From: Paenibacillus methanolicus
GTDB taxonomy: Bacteria > Bacillota > Bacilli > Paenibacillales > Paenibacillaceae
NCBI RefSeq assembly: GCF_008124765.1
Contig: NZ_VNHS01000007.1
Coordinates: forward strand, 372,001-436,000
DNA length: 64,000 bases
Direction of reading: 5' to 3'
Part shown: in pieces, positions 59,266-64,000 of the stretch
How positions within the stretch are numbered: position 1 is the first letter of the stretch
How the letters are laid out: each line of letters begins with the position of its first letter
Notes under the pieces: generated by a model
Database searches by the model: none
What the model was told of the DNA's origin: nothing
What the model saw: the letters and a program-made list of their open reading frames with translations, nothing else
Translations under genes and position numbers: made by a program

Positions 59266-60270
59266 TTGAAGACAAAGGTCATTTCGGCGTTAGCGGCGAC
59301 GATGGTGGCGGTTGCTGTCATGGCGCCTGCGATGCAAGCTTCGGAGGGAACAAAGCGAGCGGCGAACGTATCGATCGCGGTCGATCTGGATCTGTCCAGC
59401 GCGACGGGCATGCGCGTCGAAGGCATTACCGGGGACAAGCACGGGCGGTTATACACGATCGACATGGACTCCAAGAAGTTGTTCCGGTTCACGCCTGAGA
59501 CGGGGCAGCTCGAAGCGCTGACGGTTCTGCCAAGGTCCGCGACCGGCATGGCGTTCGATCGGGAAGGCAATTTGTACATGGCAAGCGGAGGCGGCAATGG
59601 CGTAGACGGCGTCGTCCTGCGTATCGCCAAGGGTGCGCTATCGGGCGGTCCAATCGAGAGCGGGCAGGTGGAGACGTTCGCGCAAGACGTCGACGGCGCG
59701 AACGGATTGGCGTTCGACCGCGAAGGCAACCTGTACGTCAGCGGCGGCGCGACGGGGAATATTTACGTGATCACCCCGCAAGGGCAGCGGACCGTATGGG
59801 CTAGTGGGATCGGAGCCGAACGTCCGGAGCAGCCGATAACCGTGAACGGACTGGCGTTCGGCCGGGACGGACGACTGTACATTGCCAATACGAGCTCCGG
59901 CGAGATTAATCGGGTCCGAATCAAGAAGGACGGCACCTTCGGCGAAGTCGAGCGGTTCGCGAAGGACCCGCTGCTCTACGGCGCGGACGGCATCGCTTTC
60001 GGTCCGAACGGCGCTTTGTACGTAGCGGCCAACGAGCGCAACGCGATCGTCCACGTATCCCGTTCCGGCAACGTCAAGGAACTGATCGCCAACGACAACC
60101 AGGGGCCGCTGGAATTCCCGGCCAGTCTGCATTTCGTCGGCGACACGTTGTACGTTAGCAACTTCGACGTCGCCCGCGGCGCCAACGCGCCGAACCAACC
60201 GGGCATCGGGGCGTCCATCGCCAAGATCGAACTGGCGAAGAAGCACTGGGGGCATCACGACAAGCAGTAG
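59266..60270 (+). CDS. Secreted SMP-30/NHL-type beta-propeller protein (ScyD/ScyE-like)
   Basis: AAGGAGG (59251-59257) is 8 bases before a TTG at 59266, which is a better start than the ATGs at 59242 or 59260. The 334-residue protein has a signal peptide (KTKVISALAATMVAVAVMAP, cut near MQA) and a six-bladed propeller with repeats of the form GLAFDREGNLYVSGGATGNI and NGLAFGRDGRLYIANTSSGE. It resembles the ScyD/ScyE group and SMP-30/gluconolactonases. The C terminus ends in HHDKQ. The role is unknown; it may bind or hydrolyse a lactone. Confidence 0.85.
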   Translation: MKTKVISALAATMVAVAVMAPAMQASEGTKRAANVSIAVDLDLSSATGMRVEGITGDKHGRLYTIDMDSKKLFRFTPETGQLEALTVLPRSATGMAFDREGNLYMASGGGNGVDGVVLRIAKGALSGGPIESGQVETFAQDVDGANGLAFDREGNLYVSGGATGNIYVITPQGQRTVWASGIGAERPEQPITVNGLAFGRDGRLYIANTSSGEINRVRIKKDGTFGEVERFAKDPLLYGADGIAFGPNGALYVAANERNAIVHVSRSGNVKELIANDNQGPLEFPASLHFVGDTLYVSNFDVARGANAPNQPGIGASIAKIELAKKHWGHHDKQ

Positions 60271-60299
60271 CTTCCGATCGGGAAATTCATCTTTAAACC

Positions 60300-60352
60300 G
60301 CGAAGTCCGCCTGAACGAACAGCCGTTCATCAGGCGGACTTCGCTGCTTATG
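60300..60352. terminator. Strong terminator between convergent genes
   Basis: GCGAAGTCCGCCTGA (60300-60314) pairs exactly with TCAGGCGGACTTCGC (60330-60344), a 15-bp stem. The plus side continues TGCTTATG and the minus side GGTTTAAAG. Confidence 0.85.
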
Positions 60353-60391
60353 CGATCATTATGCCAAAGCTTAAGCTAGCCTTCGGAGTCG

Positions 60392-60847
60392 CTACTCCGT
60401 CACTTGAGCCAATTCGAACAGATTCCCCCATGGATCGGCGAAGAACGCGAGGCGGCGATGGATCGCGTCTACTTCGAACGGCTCCCCGATCAGCGTTACG
60501 CCTTGCGCGGCCAAGTATGCGATCGCTTCATCCACATTGTCCACGTTCAAGCAGAGATGGTGGTGCCCGCCTTGGCGCAGGCTGCTGCCGATTTCCGTGT
60601 GAAGGGGCGCTTCGCTCACCTCTCCGTCTCCGATCAGCTCGATATAGAACGAATCGTCATGGGGCGGCGCCACATAGGCGAGGTTCAAATCGCCGAAGGG
60701 CCACTCTTGGATGACGCGGAAGCCCAGCTTCTCCACGTACCAGTTCTTTGCAGCTTCATAGTCCGACACGCGGATGGCGATATGGTGGCCTTTCATCGAG
60801 GCGATCGGGTTGGCAGCGGCTTCCCGCCGCAGGTTGAGGTCGGACAT
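60392..60847 (-). CDS. VOC family protein (glyoxalase fold)
   Basis: GGAGGA precedes the ATG at 60847 (MSDLNLRREA); 151 residues. A single VOC domain spans about 18-150: KGHHIAIRVSDYEAAKNWYV, a triple-His GGHHHLCLNVDNVDEAIAYL and the final DPWGNLFELAQV with its metal-ligand Glu. The His and Glu positions suggest metal-dependent lyase or isomerase activity. The AraC gene upstream on the same strand may regulate it. Confidence 0.87.
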   Translation of the reverse strand: MSDLNLRREAAANPIASMKGHHIAIRVSDYEAAKNWYVEKLGFRVIQEWPFGDLNLAYVAPPHDDSFYIELIGDGEVSEAPLHTEIGSSLRQGGHHHLCLNVDNVDEAIAYLAAQGVTLIGEPFEVDAIHRRLAFFADPWGNLFELAQVTE

Positions 60848-60974
60848 GGTGGTTCCTCCTTGGGTTCTATTGCCCATCGCATCTTCGGGCTAACAGGTAT
60901 TAGCGTACCAGACGATGGCGAATCGAGCTTTGCCCGGAGGTCCAAATCCGTTGTTCATTTGGCTCAAGTTCAAG

Positions 60975-61868
60975 TCAGGGATGCGGCGGCTGCTTGAGCG
61001 CGGAAGGCGGGAAGCCGAATTTTAACTTGAACGCTTTGGAGAAGTGAGAGACGTTCTCGAAGCCCGTCCGGAAGCACGCCTCGGTGACGGATAACGACGA
61101 GTGGGCCAGCAGGTCTTTCGCTCGATCCAACCGGGCGTTCCGGATCCATTGCAATGGCGACGTGTTGTAGATCGCCTTGAAATCGCGTTTGAAGGCGGAC
61201 AGGCTGCGTCCGGATAAATAGGCGAGATCATCCACGGAGACGGGATTGGCGAGATTGGTTTCCACGACGTCCGCGATGCTTCGTCGCGCTTGGCGTTTCG
61301 CCTGCGACAACTCGAACCGGAATCCGGCGTTTCGTTCGGCGATGCCGAACAAGAGTTCCAACAATTTCACTTTAACCAAGCCATCCTTCACCCGCTCCGG
61401 TTCGTGAAAATACGGCTGCAAGGATTCGAGATAGCTGAAAAGCCGGTCATCGATCGGATGGACGGAGATCGTCGCCGTGCCGTCGGCCGCCGAATCGGAC
61501 GGGGCGTCCGCCAGCTGGATAAATTCGCGAATGACGTCGTCCTTTAAGAAGAACATCATGTAGTTGAGCGTATAGTCGGAATTCGGCTCCCCGCTTTTCT
61601 CGTATTGGATCGCGACGGATTTATGGATCAGCACCATATGATGTTTGCGTACCGTATGGACCTCCGTTCCAAACCGGACGGTATAGACCCCTTCAAGGAC
61701 GAACAAGAGCATATGGTCTTCCAAGAAAAGCGTCCCCGAGGCGCCTTCCGTGCGCGTGCACGATTCAATGGCGGCCAGTCCGTTCAGCCTTAATATTTTT
61801 TGTTGGTGGGAGGCGGTCTTCTCTAAAGTCCCGGGAATTTTCTTCAATTTGCTCGAGGGCGCAGCCAT
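60975..61868 (-). CDS. AraC family transcriptional regulator
   Basis: AAGGAG is 8 bases before the second ATG (61868), giving 297 residues; the ATG at 61874 is too close to it. An N-terminal cupin-like sensor (about 25-120) is followed by two AraC helix-turn-helix motifs (about 195-290): VSVDDLAYLSGRSLSAFKRD and SSLSVTEACFRTGFENVSHF. The layout resembles ExsA/YesS-like soluble regulators. It lies 127 bases upstream of the glyoxalase-type gene on the same strand, a likely target. Confidence 0.9.
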   Translation of the reverse strand: MAAPSSKLKKIPGTLEKTASHQQKILRLNGLAAIESCTRTEGASGTLFLEDHMLLFVLEGVYTVRFGTEVHTVRKHHMVLIHKSVAIQYEKSGEPNSDYTLNYMMFFLKDDVIREFIQLADAPSDSAADGTATISVHPIDDRLFSYLESLQPYFHEPERVKDGLVKVKLLELLFGIAERNAGFRFELSQAKRQARRSIADVVETNLANPVSVDDLAYLSGRSLSAFKRDFKAIYNTSPLQWIRNARLDRAKDLLAHSSLSVTEACFRTGFENVSHFSKAFKLKFGFPPSALKQPPHP

Positions 61869-61971
61869 GGACATGACTCCTTAGGAGGAATTTGCAGGTA
61901 TGCGTCCCGATTTTAACATATTTCTCCACTAGCTAGGGCTACAAAATGTTGATCTCGCGATCCATCAAGGA

Positions 61972-62005
61972 GGGCAAGGCCAGAACTAGCCTTTGTCCTT
62001 TTTTT
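61972..62005 (+). terminator. Orphan terminator-like hairpin on the plus strand
   Basis: GGGCAAGGC (61972-61980) pairs with GCCTTTGTCC (61989-61998, one bulge, one G-T pair), followed by seven T. No plus-strand gene ends upstream; the nearest gene runs the other way. A short transcript starting between 61870 and 61970 is possible. Confidence 0.55.
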
Positions 62006-62027
62006 CATTGCTTTTCCAAATAAGAAG

Positions 62028-62560
62028 GTAAGCGTGTCCACAACAGCGGACGTCAAGCGAGAGTCCGCACGCAGCCGAGCAATAGGCACCACCAACAGGT
62101 CTCCACCCAAGGCACCCAAGCCCCGAAAGAAGCTCGAACGAAAGCCTTGTCCGCAAGGACAAAGCGAGCTCACAACGAAAGGACACATCAACGACGGCCG
62201 CGCAATGGTCACGCCCCATTCGGGTGCCTGAGGTAAACCGATGAAGCCAACTAGGACCTATAGTTGACAGGCTTAAGTCTTAGGACGGACTTCAAAACCT
62301 ACTGAAGCTTTGTCCGCAAGGACAAAAGCGTGCCACACTCAAGCCTTCCCGCCGACCGCGAACAAACATGCGAACACGAAATAGGGAGTCCTTAGCGTTT
62401 TCAAAGGAAAACGCACTTCGGAAGCATACGCTTGGGCAAAGTCCTTTGGAGCCTCCTCGGCGGAGGAGGTGGGAGGAGGGAGTAACAAAAGTGGGGTCAA
62501 AGGGGGCGAAGCCCTTCTTGTATAGACACGGGTGTCCAGAGGGCGAAGCCCTATATCTCT
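62028..62560. repeat. Dispersed hairpin-rich repeat, copy C (most complete)
   Basis: The fullest member. In order it holds CTTGTCC-GCAA-GGACAAAG (62146-62164), CAACTA/TAGTTG (about 62248-62266), AAGTC/GACTT, CTTTGTCC-GCAA-GGACAAAAG (62308-62328), GCGTTTTC-AAAG-GAAAACGC (62395-62414), CACTTCGGAAGCATACGC, CCTCCTCGGCGGAGGAGG (about 62453) and two AGGGCGAAGCCCT hairpins near 62503 and 62540. Copies A and B carry the same blocks in the same order. The open frames here on both strands differ between copies and look accidental. The rest of the 832-base gap holds the orphan terminator and the ATPase gene's upstream region. Confidence 0.8.
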
Positions 62561-62636
62561 CCTAAAGCCAGGTGGGAGGGGCAACTCCCGACAACTCTCC
62601 CCCCTATCCGAAAGCTGTCACCTCAACGCCGCCAGA

Positions 62637-62650
62637 CTAAAGCGCTATCA
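62637..62650 (+). promoter_or_regulatory. cre-like site upstream of the sugar ATPase gene
   Basis: CTAAAGCGCTATCA matches 12 of 14 positions of the cre consensus and lies 57-70 bases before the start codon. It shares AAGCGCTATC with the site at 32182. Confidence 0.45.
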
Positions 62651-62706
62651 TAAGCATAACGAACGAAAGCGCAACATGATCGATCAAGGCATGGAGGGAA
62701 GCGACG

Positions 62707-64000
<1,294 letters not shown>

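Noticed and set aside
62339-62584. Small open frames inside the repeat copies (also 34736-34999, 31287-31532 and 61913-62212), some with similar short peptides such as AYASEV
   Set aside because: The similarity follows from shared repeat DNA; lengths, starts and frames differ between copies and hairpins interrupt them. They are best treated as non-coding.

Overview
The window is about 57% GC and reads as a chromosome segment of a Paenibacillaceae bacterium (Paenibacillus/Cohnella-like). I infer this from the AGGAGG-type ribosome sites with frequent GTG/TTG starts, the LplB/YtcP/LipO carbohydrate ABC operons without their own ATPase, the YesM/YesN-type two-component pairs, and a cre-like site near several sugar operons. 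It holds about 60 protein genes. I see no tRNA, rRNA, CRISPR array or prophage.

Layout. 1-9.2 kb: a DUF2975/XRE pair, small membrane proteins (one with an in-frame stop), a TetR/SDR pair sharing an operator, a flavoprotein monooxygenase, a CE4 polysaccharide deacetylase, PgsA and two small frame-disrupted genes. 9.3-24.1 kb: a PF00882-like zinc phospholipase-type protein, a copper-amine-oxidase-N protein, an Lrp regulator with an alpha/beta hydrolase, GNATs, a solo SecA-like ATPase, glyoxalase-fold proteins, an SDR, a 5'-nucleotidase, a YVTN beta-propeller and a heterodimeric ABC exporter. 24.4-31.3 kb: a GntR/FCD regulator, then a CUT1-type importer joined to two amidohydrolases (a DUF6282-like protein and an allantoinase/dihydroorotase-like enzyme) and a PucR-type HTH protein. 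32.2-39.8 kb: a membrane-bound AraC regulator, an LplB/YtcP/LipO importer and a GH105/GH88 hydrolase, a rhamnogalacturonan-like module. 39.9-50.7 kb: a membrane protein, an esterase, a two-component pair divergent from a second LplB/YtcP/LipO importer, and a large clan GH-A (agarase-like) hydrolase. 50.8-55.4 kb: a three-gene sensor of binding lipoprotein, histidine kinase and response regulator, all overlapping. 55.5-61.9 kb: a TetR/MFS pair with matching operators, a phosphotransferase, a lipoprotein, an SMP-30-like beta-propeller, a glyoxalase and an AraC regulator. 62.7 kb to the end: the ATPase of an RbsA/XylG/LsrA-type sugar importer, cut by the window edge.

The most unusual content is non-coding. 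Three intergenic regions (about 31.4-32.0, 34.7-34.9 and 62.0-62.6 kb), each beside a sugar or ureide operon, carry members of one dispersed repeat family made of strings of short hairpins. Stem sequences differ between copies by compensating changes. In the first region one member is a 282-bp unit with 19-bp perfect terminal inverted repeats, flanked by an 8-bp direct duplication, sitting inside another member whose uninterrupted form is seen in the second region. That is the signature of a transposed MITE-like element.

How the genes work together: four separate nutrient-sensing and uptake modules, each with its own regulator (FCD-GntR, membrane AraC, two-component pair, three-component sensor), are packed in about 40 kb. 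None of the three CUT1-type systems encodes an ATPase, so a shared MsmX-type ATPase elsewhere is expected. The terminal RbsA-type ATPase is the best local candidate for the target of the three-component sensor.
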